A stretch of 64,000 nucleotides of DNA from Leptobrachium leishanense (Eukaryota; Chordata; Amphibia; Anura; Megophryidae). Each line of letters opens with the position of its first letter. The stretch's first letter is position 1. Shown here in pieces: positions 1 through 13,009 of this stretch. Position numbers and translations under genes: made by a program. The notes under the pieces were generated by a model that made no database searches, was not told the origin of the DNA, and worked only from the letters and a program-made list of their open reading frames with translations. Location of the stretch: NCBI GenBank assembly GCA_009667805.1, contig CM019063.1:188921661-188985660 (forward strand), in the 5' to 3' direction.

Positions 1-460
1 TTATCATGCAGAGAGGTGCTTCCGAAGCAATGTGCGGATTCATATGCGGCAGCGGCATTAATAATACCGCAAAGAGGCGCTTCATGACAGTGTGTGGATT
101 CATATGCTGCATTAAAACCTATGGGTTAAAAAGCCTTATTTATTTAAAAAAGTTAGGAAACCTAAAATTTCACCCAAAAATGCCTAAAAAATACTAAAAA
201 AATAAATAAGTAAAGAAACTTTCCTTTTATTGGTGGCAATCTACTTCCCATTCTTAAATAAGCAATAAGAAACAAAATAAGTCCTAAAAAATGAAAAACC
301 AACTGATCCGAATCACCCGAATCGATTCGAATCGCTGAATGGAACCGAATCATTGAATCGATCCGAATCGTCGAATCGATCCAAAATGAAAAAAAAAACT
401 GTCCAAAAGGACCCGAAACGAGAAAAAAAGACCCGAAACAAAAAGTCATGCATATCCCTA
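1..460. mobile_element. Right end of a hAT-like non-autonomous element (cut by window edge)
   Basis: The stretch ends at 460 with CATGCATATCCCTA, the inverse of TAGGGATATGCATG. This resembles the TAGGGATGAG and TAGACATGTGCA termini of hAT elements at 4009-6551 and 29355-30071. Inside, 300-380 is built of degenerate GAATCG/CCGAATC short repeats, and 1-115 holds two related blocks containing GGATTCATATGC. The left end and the target duplication are not in the window, so the class is by resemblance only. Small open frames here are not gene-like. Confidence 0.45.
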
Positions 461-707
461 GTGCTCCCTAAGGACAGGGTTAGGAACCATTGCTCTGGAG
501 GTTTCCATGGACCAAATAGTTCCCAGTGTTCTTCTGTGGCCCCAGTGCGTCCAAGCTATCAAAATCTCGAGGGTTCCACATTTTATCCAGGAGCCAATAG
601 CAGTGCTGCGGCCTGTATCATATAACAGCTCCTGTATATTACAACTCGAGTGCTGATATTTACCTCTAGCGACTCCAAGTTACCAGTTACCATGAAATAG
701 CACCCAA
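461..707. other. Unassigned sequence, no gene
   Basis: No coding signal seen. A short block near 515-550 resembles one near 12325-12355 (both contain CAAATAGTT followed by CCAGTGT), so part of it is probably an old dispersed repeat. Confidence 0.4.
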
Positions 708-840
708 ATTTTTTTTTGAGAAAGTACTTTGCCAGCAAGGATACATTGAGATTTCTCTCGTTTTCAAGTATGTCCTGGGTGGCGAGTATGTACCGTTAGG
801 TGTCTTGCCCAAGGAGGTGCTCTTGCTGGGATTCGAACCT
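708..840 (-). mobile_element. 5'-truncated tRNA-derived SINE
   Basis: Read on the minus strand it has a B-box-like GGTTCGAATCC (about 830-840), then the SINE body, then the tail with CAGGACATACTTGAAAACGA and a short A-run at about 708-717. It is the same family as 8275-8472 and 41076-41277. The A-box end is lost and the middle carries a small deletion. Confidence 0.75.
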
Positions 841-890
841 GTTGTTTTATAATGGAAAAGATTCCAGTTTATCTGGCTCACACATATATA

Positions 891-2507
<1,617 letters not shown>

Positions 2508-2509
2508 TA

Positions 2510-3300
2510 TATTCTTAGTAATCTAAGAGAATATGTTAAAATGATTAAAATGTAAAAGTCAATATCATGATCTAGGAAATGTTAGTGATTATTAGATTAT
2601 ATCCCTATAATTTTATGTCCTTTTTAAGACTAATGTAAAGACATACTGCATGCAAAAAGGTTTTGGATTGCCAACTTGTCATAGCTCACTTTTTAAGGGT
2701 CATGTATGAGCTGGTTAATGTGTCTTGGCACAACCATCTAGCAAAGTATATTAGCCCTGTGTCATACAGGATAATATACGTAATTACCGATGTGTGCAGT
2801 TCTTATATTTACACTACATATGGGTGGAGTGGGTTTAAATAGGGTGAGACGTACCATCACCAAAATTGAAGGAGATCTGAGGTGCAGAAGTGTATGCATT
2901 AGAGAAAAGCCAGCCAGAGATTTTCTCATGACATTACTTCATTTTTTAGGACACATACATTCATGAAACATCTTTTCTATCAACATTTTAGTGATAACGC
3001 ATGCCAGAAGTAGAAGTATAACAGTCATAATCTATGTTAGCATTACACTGTTAGAAATATTTATTGCGAGGGTGCATTACACAAGTTTCATGTTTTAATT
3101 AAAATATTAATGAAAGGTTTTTTGCAATCTTCAACAAAGCTGATTGATCTTAATATTTACTTCTTTATGGATTGAGTCTTTATCCGGGTATGTCCCCATT
3201 TATACTGCAGAAAATATTTTAGTAGCAATCAGGCTATATTCCATTACTTTGCACTACTTTCAATTACTTTTATCTCAGACAGTTTGAGTAACACTTTACT
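2510..3300. other. AT-rich sequence, no gene
   Basis: Nothing recognisable on either strand apart from short AT-rich runs. No open frame with coding character. Confidence 0.5.
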
Positions 3301-3620
3301 ATCAAGTGTTTTTTGAAACAACTAAAAAGAAATAGCAATTTAGAATACACTTTTTAAATTCTGAAATAACTGAACTATTACAGTCATGTAAATTTGCTAG
3401 TTTCCCATCTCTCATCTATCCTTCACAGAAATATTGATGAGTTTAAAAATTCTGACGCTAGATGTTGGCAATCATTGAGCACCATTTCAAACTGGGTCTG
3501 CATTATTTGTCTACAGGCGGAAATGGCCTTTGTGGCAAATACAGTAAATGTAATTAAAATAGATGAATAGGAGTGATCAGATACCCTGCTGATGTGTGTC
3601 TCAATCATAATGCATTTATT
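3300..3620. repeat. Dispersed repeat fragment, unclassified
   Basis: A block containing GTCTGCATTAT, CAGGCGGAAAT and CAGTAAATGT resembles the interior of the TTAACCCCTT-ended element at 20411-21227 (about 20610-20740). It is probably a fragment of the same family without its termini. Confidence 0.5.
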
Positions 3621-3740
3621 AGGAATGCATTAATGTCCAAAGACTGACCTACCACACCCCAATCACAATGAAAATCAGGATAACAATGGTATAATGCCAG
3701 TCATTAGAATGGCTGGTTAGATAGTAAAATCCAAAACTAT

Positions 3741-3922
3741 CAGGGTTATTCAGAAAGAGGTGGAAACCAGGAGAATGACTGGAGAAGTGAAAATTCCAGG
3801 TCAAAATAGCTGTTTTGAGAAGTGAGATAAATGGGAGAATTTTTCTGGTTTGGCTATTTTAACCTAGAATTTTCACTTCTCCAGTCATTCTCCTGGTTTT
3901 CACCTCTCTCTGAATAACCCTG
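3741..3922. mobile_element. Palindromic MITE, family A (CAGGGTTATTCA), copy 1
   Basis: This 182-bp element has inverted arms of roughly 75 bp. It begins CAGGGTTATTCAGA and ends with the inverse, TCTGAATAACCCTG. Other copies are 23984-24165, 40408-40586, 54131-54300 and 54972-55152. No clear target duplication remains here, but 54131 (AAT) and 54972 (ATA) show 3-bp duplications. Non-coding. Confidence 0.88.
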
Positions 3923-4572
3923 TAAGAATGGTTGAGGTGGACACTAATGTCAAGGACTGCAGAAGTCACACAAGCCGAGGTCAAGAGAGAGGAGACTGTA
4001 CTGAAGAGTAGGGATGAGCCGAACACCCCCGTGTTCGGTTCGCATTCGAACTCGAACAATTTCAAAAGTTCGAGTTCAAACTCGAACACGAACCGAACTC
4101 AATGCAAGTCAATGGGACTCAAAAGTTCGATTTTTAGAGTGCCCTCCAAGAGGGCATATATGCAAGATATCTGCCATAAAAGGTGTATGGGGATCCGGGT
4201 AGTGCCCTGGGGGACAGGAAACAAGGACAAAAAGTTAAAAAAAAAACTAAATGTTTTTAAAGGAACAGTGAGTTTTCCATGAAATACGGGTTAAAAATAA
4301 AAACGAAAAATTCCTTCAAATATCGTGCCTAGGAGGTCCCCATAACCTGCCCGTGAAGTGGCGGATTTGTTGGATGTATAGAAACATTTAAAAACAAAAA
4401 AATGAAAGTAAATGCATTTCCTTTAATCTATTCATAAACAACTGCTTGGGGCGGCAGTCTGTATGAAAAGACATTTTAGGACGCGCAGAACAAGTTTAGT
4501 GATTTTTTGGCTAAATTATGGTGAAACTTATGCAGGCTTTGGATGAAAGTAACAATAGGTGCTTTAAAATTT

Positions 4573-4975
4573 GGCCTTTAGTGTCGGCAACAGTGCCATC
4601 ACACCGTAACCCCTCTGTGGTATTGTGGAAGAGTGCAGGGTTGGACCATGCGGTCCTATATTAAAAAGAAATGAATCTGGTAAAGGCGTCAGCGCACCCA
4701 AATATTGTGCCTTTGGTGGCAGCAAGTGCCTTCACACCGTAACCCTTTTGTGGTATTGTGGAAGAGTGCAGGGTTGGACCATGCGGTCCTTTATTAAAAA
4801 GAAATGAATCTGGTAAAGGCATCAGTGCACCCAAATATTGTGCCTTTGGTGGCAGCAAGTGCCTTCACACCGTAACCCTTTTGTGGTATTGTGGAAGAGT
4901 GCAGGGGTGGACCCTGCGGTCCAATATTAAAATTATATGAATCTGGTAATATAGGCATCAGTGGCAGTGCACCAA
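4573..4975. repeat. 133-bp tandem repeat, three units
   Basis: The marker CACACCGTAACCC starts at 4600, 4733 and 4866, an exact 133-bp spacing. Units differ by few substitutions; the third decays after about 4930. The open frames seen here repeat with the unit and are not genes. It lies inside the 4009-6551 hAT element. Confidence 0.92.
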
Positions 4976-5349
4976 AATATTACTGCGCTATAGTGTATGG
5001 CAGGATGGAAGCGCACCAGCAGTAACAAGCAGCGGAATATACCAGACAGGGGCACAGAGCGAGAGTAGTTGTTATAACAAAACCAGCTCAACAACGTTTA
5101 GGCACTAGTACTGCGCTACTGTATATGGTGAGAATTGGCGCACACCAGTTCCGGTGGCTCTGCGTCATCACGCCGCGCCCTGCCCCCTGATCACTCAAAG
5201 CTGCGCCGGGTGCCGCCGGAGCTCCTGGCATTCGACCAGCTGGCGGCACCATGCGTCCGGGGCCCCCCTGATCGCCACCCGGGGCCCTGGATGTCACAAT
5301 ATTACAATCCAAACGCAAACGGGTTAAGTAACCAAATTTGTAAGAAGAA

Positions 5350-5764
5350 TAATTAATGCAGCATGTGAATCCTCACACTGCCGGGCAGCACCTTAAGGCC
5401 CGGTTCACACCTAAGCGTTTTACAGTGTGTTCCTGCACGCCGTAAAACGCATAAACAGGGAACTCCCATTATTTGCTATGGGACCCACTCATACCTGGGT
5501 GTTTTACAGCGTGCAGGAACGCGCTGTAAAACGTCCTATGCCAAAAGAAGTACAGGAGCTTCTTTGGGGTGTATTGCAGCGTGTTCACTCTGCAGTCTAT
5601 GGCCGTGAACGCCCTGCAATGCGCGTTCGCATGTTTTTTACGTTTGCGCGATAAGCGCGTTAAAAAAGGCACGTATTGCGCGCGTAAAAAAAACGCAGGT
5701 GTGAACCCAGCCTTACAGTATAATTAATGCAGCATATGATTCCGCACACTGTCGGGCAGCACCT
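5350..5764. repeat. Direct repeat pair flanking an inserted MITE
   Basis: A block of about 43 bp beginning AATTAATGCAGCAT and ending GGGCAGCACCT is present at 5350-5392 and again at 5721-5764, with a few substitutions. The MITE at 5395-5714 fills the space between. This suggests an older tandem pair later split by the insertion, or a duplication associated with it. Confidence 0.7.
5395..5714. mobile_element. MITE with GGTTCACACC termini, nested in hAT element
   Basis: The left end AAGGCCCGGTTCACACCT mirrors the right end AGGTGTGAACCCAGCCTT. Inside, related GTTTTACAG / CTGTAAAAC motifs recur in both orientations, so the element folds back. The flank is TTAA on the left and TTAC on the right, too weak to assign a superfamily. 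No coding capacity. Confidence 0.75.
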
Positions 5765-5890
5765 CTACAGTTTGTGGATCCAGGAATCAGGTGAGTATTA
5801 GAAAGAAAAAAAAGGTTTTATTTTATGTTGCTGGGGACATTTAAAAATGTCCTTGGATTTTACCTTAGCCTGGTGGTCAGTGGGGGCTCC

Positions 5891-6154
5891 CTGGATCCTG
5901 GTTGGGTGGAAGGGGGGTCTGCCGTGGCTTCCTCCCTGGAGTCCCTGCGCCACCTCTCTGCCACATGCACCCTGCAACCTGGATCCTGGTTGGGCGGAAT
6001 GGGGGTCTGCCATGGCTCCCTCCTTGGATTCCCTGCACCACCTCTCTGCCACATGCACCCTGCAACCTGGATCCTGGTTGGGCAGAAGGGGGATCTGCCG
6101 TGGCTCCCTCCCTGGAGTCCCTGCGCCACCTCTCTGCCACATGCACCCGGCTGG
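5891..6154. repeat. 88-bp GC-rich tandem repeat, three units
   Basis: CTGGATCCTGGTTGGG starts at 5891, 5979 and 6067, an 88-bp period. Because 88 is not a multiple of three, each unit shifts the frame, and the repeat is open in several frames on both strands. Those overlapping frames are artefacts of the repeat. Confidence 0.92.
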
Positions 6155-6306
6155 CCAGCCCGTACAGTCGCAGCTCTGTAATCTTGCGGCCGCATGCTCC
6201 TCAAGTCAAGGGGTCCTTGGGAGGGAGGCTCCGGTGGTCTGCCCTCTACAGTGCCTGATTTAGAGGGCCTCGTCTGCCTGATGTTTTAGCAACAAGAATG
6301 TTTTAT

Positions 6307-6432
6307 CCCATAGGCTTCAATGTTAAAAATATTCCCATTTTAATTCAATATCTAATAAACCGTTGCTTATAATATTCTGCAGTAAAGAGTCTCTTTATTT
6401 TTAGATTTTTTAGGATTTTTTAAGCATTTTTT
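6307..6432. repeat. Module shared with family-B MITEs
   Basis: About 125 bp here, containing TTCAATGTTAAAAATATTCC and CTGCAGTAAAGAGTCTC, recurs almost unchanged at 38284-38409 and inverted at about 56297-56430. Those two copies lie in elements with CAGGGTTATTCA termini, whereas this one lies in a TAGGGATGAG hAT element. Confidence 0.85.
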
Positions 6433-6611
6433 TAAAAAAAAAATCAATTTTTTTTTCTAACTTTTGGCGAACACCCCAAAAAGTTCAAAGTTCGCGAACT
6501 TTCGAACTGCCAAAGTTCAAATCGAACTCCGAACCGAACAGCTCATCCCTACTGAAGAGATATAATAGTTCATAAAAGGACAGAAACAAAAGAAAGCAAA
6601 CATACTCCAAA

Positions 6612-7216
6612 AGCTCTATTACATACTTAACGCTAACGTTAGCGCTCAGCTGTGTGAGTGTTAACGTTAGGTTAAGTGGCCCTAGCAAAGGCCAACCATA
6701 TTACATTTGACTGCTAACGGGTTAAAAACCCGTTTGCGATTCGGAGATTGTGCGAGCTTACAATACTTTGTGTTACCTATAATTAACATTGGGAGCGCAA
6801 AGAGTTAATTAGCATTAGGATTATAAAGTCCTAACAATAATTATGTCCCACTGTGGTTAACTCAAAAGTTACCCACAGCTAGGAATCAGTTAACCACAGC
6901 TTCTGTGGAATCAGTTAGCACCAGCTGGACCCCCCCCAAAAAAATCAGATCTCGAGAGGTGAGATCCTGCAGGTAATGTGACCCAGCAGTCAAAGCCTCA
7001 ATCGAGTCCTATGGACTCCATTGAAGGGATACTCGGGGCGACGCATTAGCACTGCCTCTAGTATCCTGAGGCTTAGCGGTGCATTACCGCTCAGGCTGCT
7101 GAATTAGCGCCTGCCACGTAATATGGAGCTAAAACGAGGACGCTAAGAAGAAACCTGCAGGCGCAGGTTTCCCTCCTTAGCATCCCTGTTTTAGCAAGGA
7201 GTATGTAATACTGCCC
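6612..7216. mobile_element. PIF/Harbinger-like non-autonomous element, diverged
   Basis: Left end GCTCTATTACATACTTAACG and right end GAGTATGTAATACTGCCCC are inversely related. The interior (GGAATCAGTTA, GCTAACGGGTTAAAAACCCG, GAGCGCAAAG) is the reverse complement of the elements at 33845-34585 and 48825-49531. No open frame of note. The superfamily is inferred from the related termini at 15053-15182, which has a TAA duplication. Confidence 0.7.
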
Positions 7217-8274
7217 CAAGTTGGGTGCTGACTGGTTTGAATATGAGATAGGTGGAATGTTCTGGTCCACCAATAGACATGATAAAATATAGGACAAGGT
7301 GATAATGCGGCGCAGATCAAGTACACATGGTCACTCGTTGCAGCAGCAAGGGTTCAACTACATGCTCCCAGATGTAGATAAATGGAGGTATTGTAAACAA
7401 AATAGAGTCCTCTCACTCACAGAACCGTCCAAAATTAATTGTATTCCATGCGATCTAAAAGATAAAATATAGGACACACATTGCGCAGTACATCCTAATC
7501 AAAGTCGCTCATATGAAGTGGTTAGGTTAACAAACTCACTTTTTAAAGAGCCACATAAAGCCGGCTCTAAACTATATAGGCATAGTAGTGCATATGTATT
7601 GCAGATGATACTGCTCACCAGTTCATCCCCAATGCGTCCATTCTCAATGTTTCTTTGATCCATAGTTGTATCCAATGGAGAGCAAACCGGAACACATTCA
7701 GGTCGAGCACCAACTTTCATAAAAAAATATTTTAATAACAGATAAAATCGCACTAACGCGTTTCGACCATATCGGTCTTTCTCAAAGTGTTATTGTGCAT
7801 TGTGCACTGTGGAAAGGTCTGTGACCCCGAAACGTTTGTATTTTGTTCTTTTGTTTAAGTAAATGTGGTGACACTAGTGCACCAGTAACTAGCAGCGCTG
7901 GCAGTGTGTTTCATTTTTTTGTTCACTGAAATTCCACCCTTTATTTTTATGCAATGAGGGGGATCACTGTTTAGCTGCAGCTGACATTGTTTGTTCACTT
8001 TTTGTTAGGGTGGTACAGACACCTTGACTTCCAACCCACCATTTTGTAGCTGGATATTCGCATTGACCCTAATGGACTCTAGAAGAGGTTCTAAGACAAG
8101 GACAAACAATAAGGACAAGAGCAGGCACCCCTGCCATGTTCCAATCCCAATTTGCACAGGTTGGCACAAGACACCAAATGTCCATCTTCATAATGAGGCA
8201 CCTTACTGGAATAATTTGTGAGACCTAATGGAAAATGATCCTTTCACAGTAAATAATGTTTTAATAAAGGTACC
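7217..8274. other. No gene; probable old repeat debris
   Basis: No coding signal. Around 7750-7850 are ACGCGTTTCGACC, TCGGTCTTTCTCAAAG and CCCGAAACGTTTG, a fold-back pattern like that of 27195-27387, so an old fold-back repeat is likely. Nothing else can be assigned. Confidence 0.45.
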
Positions 8275-8472
8275 GGCTGGGTGGAGTAGAGGTAATGTCA
8301 CTGCTCTGCATGGAGAGAGCCTGTGGAGTCATGGGTTCGATCCCAGCGAGCAACCTCTCCAGTAAGTGTCTTTGGCAAGACACCTAACGGTACATACTCG
8401 CCACCCAGGACATACTTGAAAACGAGAGAAATCTCAATGTATCCTTCCTGGTAAAATCCTTTCACAAAAAAA
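8275..8472 (+). mobile_element. tRNA-derived SINE with LINE-type 3' tail
   Basis: The best SINE copy in the window. It has an A-box-like GGGTGGAGTAGAGG (about 8279-8292), a B-box GGTTCGATCC (8334-8343), a central body with TTGGCAAGACACC, then the tail CAGGACATACTTGAAAACGA, AATCTCAATGTATCC and an A-run ending near 8477. The two boxes are a polymerase III internal promoter of tRNA type. The tail is nearly identical to the 3' end of the LINE copies at 9950-12152, 16709-17305 and 39158-39798, so the SINE was probably mobilised by that LINE. Confidence 0.88.
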
Positions 8473-8477
8473 AAAAG

Positions 8478-9949
8478 GGGGCAACCTGTGAATTTCTGCC
8501 TCCAAGCGACTGTCAGTATTAATTTATACTTACATTTAAAAAAGCATTTGAAGATTCCATGAATGCACTTGTGGGAATTAGAAAGCTGGGAGACAGACAT
8601 AGAAGATAAGATGTCTTCCCTCGCTGAAGATAGTTTATCAAAGAATCATCCATACTGATGGCAGATGAGACTCATTTGGCTTATCTAATCTGCCCATTAT
8701 GAAATCGGACTCACTGTGCTTTGTTCTTTTGAAAAGTCTCCTACATATCCAGTAAAGAAATGCAACAAAGAAAATGTCCGTCGATCTTCCACTTCTGATC
8801 AGTGCAAGTTTATAACATATTCTCTATTAGGTATCTGTCAGAACTTCTGGTTTCAGGTCATCCTCTTTTAACTAAAACGCTTTCTTCACCAATTTCATTG
8901 AATCTGTTGATGTAGTTAAAGGCTTCTTTCATTCTTTTTATCCAATTGCCCATTCCATGACAAAGATTCGGAGATTTATAATGTAGTCTGCACGAAACCC
9001 ATTTTCTTATTTTATGAAGAAAAACAATTACACCCTTTTTCTAAAAAGTACACAGTGCTACATGAATATGACCTTTTGGAGGTTCACGAGAGTCTAGAAA
9101 TATGCATATTTTTAAAATGCCAGGTCAAACAGTGATGAAAATCTGTCCTTGATAGAGAGATATATTTTGTTTGTTGATTAAATGGATTGGTTACTTTATG
9201 CTAGCCATGCAGCTGATATATCCTTAGATTTTAAGAAATTTGTTGCTAAATGACGACCTCTAATGAACTCGCTCAAATCTTGGAATCCCTCAAAAGAAAA
9301 ATGTTTGAGTTTACAAGTAGTAATGTATCTATCTACCTTGTTCCATAGATCTTTCCAAAATCCAAGAGCAAGTACTCACCTTTCAAATAAGATGAAGTTA
9401 AATGGCTACAACCGTGAATTTTCCAGGCATCGAGGGCTCCAGTCCTAAAACACTCCCCAGATGGAAAGTCAAAAGAAGGGCATCACTTCAAATATAAGAG
9501 CCTGGTTTGATTCCAGCGGCTATGTGTGACAGTCTAAAATCCAGAGCACTTGGGGGAGAGAGTCACCGATGTCAGAAACATGTATAGATCCCTTTGAAGT
9601 GAGACAGCGAGCAGCATTTTGCTTGAATTAGAGAATTGGCACATGCTAAATGTCCAGCAGAGAATTTCATTCCAGGGGAAATTGTAACATATTCAGGCAT
9701 ACACCACATATGTTCTCTTTAACCCTTGAGTAAAGCAATATACCAGTGAAGGTACATGGAATGGCTTATTACAAAAATGCAGATTTAAGAGAAGCCTTAA
9801 ATCAAGACACCCTGTGGATCCTAATCGGACTCTGCCTTTATTTTAACAGTTTGAGCCCCTATTCTGATCTTGCTGCAAGCTTTAGTGGCAGGTTACTGTA
9901 CATTAACGGGTTCTATAGTTTACCAGAGAAGAGCTAGCTATTCCTAAAA
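8478..9949. other. No gene recognised
   Basis: AT-rich sequence without coding character or recognised repeat. The part just before 9950 may include more of the LINE 5' region, but I cannot demonstrate it. Confidence 0.4.
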
Positions 9950-12152
9950 AATTTAATCTTGAATCCTTTCAAAGTGATCTCAAACAGCTCCCATGGTACA
10001 GATTAAACCTAATCCCAGAACTGGACTGTGCAATTGAATACTTTCAGTCCGAGCTCCTGCAAGTCTGGAATGCCCATGTCCCGCCGCACAAAATGTGAGT
10101 AAAAGGGGCCCATCTCCCTTGGGTTACGGCTGACCGTACGCAAATGTGCCAGTTTAGAGATTCACTGTGGTCAAATTTCAAGAGTACTGGTTCCATGAAC
10201 GATCACAGTGCTTACCTAAAACGGCGGAATGCATGCACAAAACAAACAAAAATGGCTAAAGCCCAATACGTCAATGAAAATCTAAACAATAACAAATCAA
10301 ACCCTAGAACTTTTTTGGAAATTCATAAACATACAATCACCCCCCGTCCACTTCCATCCAGCCACTATCAAAGCAACAACCAGACCCTGCAACACCCGCT
10401 AGATGAAGCAAATGCTGTTAATTATTATTTTGTTGGATGTGCCACCACTCTGATTGCTAAGCTTGCAAATGACACGCATTCAGAAAGTCCTCACACAGTT
10501 CAGGCCATACCTACTGTGCAAATACCCTGTATCGCAGAGAAATTCCGTTTTAGACGGCAACTGGATACATACCCAAACTCTGGAAGACTGCAAGAGTGGC
10601 ACCTATCCATAAAAGTGGTGACAATACTTTGGTATCCACTACCGTCCAATATCATTGCTCCCTGTTACTTCAAAATTATTGGAAAAATGTGTCTACACGC
10701 AATTACGTGATTATTATCAATATTCAAACAATTTTACCCTAGATCCATCAGGCTTTCGTCCAAATCATTCGACTGCAACTGCCCTTTTAAAAGTTTGCAA
10801 TGATATCTAAGCTGGCATGGAACAAGGAGACCTAACTGGAGCCATCTTCCTTGATTTTGCCAAGGCCTTTAACACAGTAGAGTAGACCATGGCATTCTAT
10901 TACTTAAAAACTCAGGTATTGGTGATCGCACGCTAGCCTGGTTTCAATCATATGTATCTGATCGATCGCAATATGTGTCCATTTCAGACAGTGCTTCCAT
11001 CCCCCTCTCAGTCACGTGCAGAGTACCCCAAGGCTCGATAATCAGCCCCCTGCTATTCACAATATTCATAAATGATCTGCCCAACGTCTGCAAAGCCTCA
11101 ACTGTACACATGTACGCAGATGACATCGTAATCTATACCAGCAAACCAAATCTCCCGCAGCTGGAGGCCGTGCTGCAAGAACAATTCACAGAGGTAGAAA
11201 AGTGGATCAAAGTTAACAAACTTTTTCTAAATACTGACAAAACTGTTACAATACTCTTTGGAACAGCACCTAAACTACATAAATTACAAACTTACCATCT
11301 ATGTGTCAAGACAAAATCAAATGGCACGCGGACCACAGTCACTTCTCTCAAATATATAGGTATGTGGTTAGACCCAAATCTATCCTTTGGCCCCCACATC
11401 GAAAAACTCTCTTCTAAACTTTACCCCAAACTAAGTGCCCTGTACAGAAACAAATCCTGCTTGAGCCCCGCAGTAAGAAAGCAGATTGTACAACTAATGC
11501 TTATGCAGGCTATTGAATAAGGAGATGTAGTGTATGCAGCTGCCCCGCAAACACACCTTCATAAACTTACTACACTGTATAACTCATTCTGCCACTTTTT
11601 GCTACAATGTAACTACATGACCAACCATTGTGTTATGTTGAAAGAGCTAAACTGGCTGTTGTTGGAATCTAGACGCACCCTTGACCTTTCCAATCTGATG
11701 TTTAAGAGCTTTTCTGGGAAGCTACCACCCTACCTGAATAGGCTGCTTCCCCCAGCAGTTCCCTCATCCTATGACATCCAATCCAGAACCAGCACCTTAC
11801 TTGCAATACCAGAATACAAAAAGAAAGTGGCTCGATCCTCATTTTCCTACAGAGCACCACAATTATGGAATAACATCCCAGACACCATCAAATCTTCCCC
11901 CAGTCTAAAGTCACTTAAGATTAAGAGATCTCTATTAATATACCTCAATACAAAATGCACCTGTAAACATGTAAGATAGTATACTTCCTACATATTTATT
12001 TTCTGTTAATCTGTATATTTGTGGTTTTTTTAGTATCTTGCATTATATTACTTTATATTTCTATAACGACTGTAACAATTCAATGTTCTTGAACCCAGGA
12101 CATACTTGAAAATGAGAGAAATCTCAATATATCCTTCCTTGTAAAATACTTT
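9950..12152 (+). mobile_element. L2/CR1-group LINE, 5'-truncated and decayed, copy 1
   Basis: This non-LTR retrotransposon copy spans the end of the endonuclease-to-RT linker through the reverse transcriptase and C-terminal region to the 3' UTR. It ends with the tail CAGGACATACTTGAAAATGA, AATCTCAATATATCC (about 12097-12152). The tail is shared with two shorter copies and with the SINEs. The 5' boundary is uncertain. Confidence 0.85.
10020..11979 (+). pseudogene. LINE ORF2 pseudogene (reverse transcriptase)
   Basis: ORF2 of such elements encodes endonuclease and reverse transcriptase for target-primed insertion. The linker region precedes 10144. The frame at 10144-10710 continues the linker. 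RT block SGFRPNHSTA lies at about 10748-10780, and motif A FLDFAKAFN (with its Asp) at about 10848-10874 in a shifted frame. Motif B VPQGSIISPLLF (about 11025-11060) and motif C YADD (11113-11124) are back in the first frame. A TAA at 11518-11520 splits the C-terminal part, which continues to CTCKHV and a stop at 11977-11979. The C-terminal region with SYRAPQLWNNIPD is typical of the L2/CR1 group. There are several further stops between 10710 and 10975. It is non-functional. Confidence 0.88.
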
Positions 12153-13009
12153 AGAACTCGCTGTTCTTGGCTCGTGGTGGTATTCCTGAACGAATATGGG
12201 CACTCAGGCCCTGGTGTTAAGTGGTTTTTCAAACACTGAAAGAGAAATAGACTAAAAAATTATTTTCCTACTCCTTATCCCACGGTGCAGAGGGTAGCGA
12301 GACCTGCTGCCTCCTCTGGCCAACAAATAGTTTCCAGTGTCCTACTGCAACATCAGGGTACCCCCACATACATTAGTTTGTGCAGAGCACATGCCAGGTT
12401 GCACTTGGCTCCCCAGTATCCTATGGACTGCAGAAGCTGCTACATACGGCAGTTTGGCTACAATGCTGGTAATGTGTAATAGTTCCCAGGTATTCAGAAT
12501 CAATTGCTGGGTCAAAATGGAATGAGTAACAGGGAGCCACTAAGAGATATAAATTTGTGCAGAAATTTCCCTTTAATGGCTCCCTGTCACCAACAAGATC
12601 CGATTAGGGGCCTGGATGTCAGACCAGCTGTGATTAGTAGATAAGAGGTTGACACCTTCCTTCACACAATGCTGTTGACCTCAGTGTAGGGAGGGCTTGC
12701 ATGAACATATTTTGTCAAAATGGCTTTTGCTGAATATGACTTACAGTGAACCATGGTCTCATAAAATGCCATGCTGCCTGTACATAGAAGTTTTATGAAC
12801 CAGCTGATAGAATGAAATGTCACTAAACTAATGTTATCAACGGTATATTTAGAAGCTTAATAGGTTAGGAAAGCAATGATTTAAGTGTCAATGTAAGGGT
12901 TTAGTCAGCCTTACATAGCCTATCTGGTAAAAGAAGCATTTATTGTTGGGATAGAATAGATGATAGATTTTTTGGAATTTAGTGAAATGAAAGCATGTTT
13001 TAGGTTATT
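12153..13009. other. No gene recognised
   Basis: Ordinary non-coding sequence. The block at 12285-12400 has a short match to 500-550. Nothing else assignable. Confidence 0.4.

Larger units (their letters stand above)
4009..6551. mobile_element. Non-autonomous hAT element, 2.5 kb, with internal repeats
   Basis: Termini TAGGGATGAGC and its inverse GCTCATCCCTA are flanked by an exact 8-bp duplication, CTGAAGAG, at 4001-4008 and 6552-6559. An 8-bp duplication is the hAT signature. No transposase reading frame is present. The interior contains a 133-bp x3 tandem repeat, an inserted MITE (5395-5714), an 88-bp x3 tandem repeat and a module also found in family-B MITEs (6307-6432). GTTCGGTTCG-type sub-terminal motifs occur at both ends. 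Confidence 0.9.

Noticed and set aside
4573..4975. CRISPR-like array
   Set aside because: The repeats are directly adjacent 133-bp units without short repeats and unique spacers, in a eukaryotic genome.
5798..6263. Several overlapping long reading frames on both strands
   Set aside because: They lie over the 88-bp x3 tandem repeat; the repeat lacks stops in many frames, so the openness is copied three times and is not coding evidence.
8275..8360. A genuine tRNA gene
   Set aside because: Internal promoter boxes are present, but there is no complete cloverleaf, the sequence continues into a LINE tail, and other copies exist in the window.
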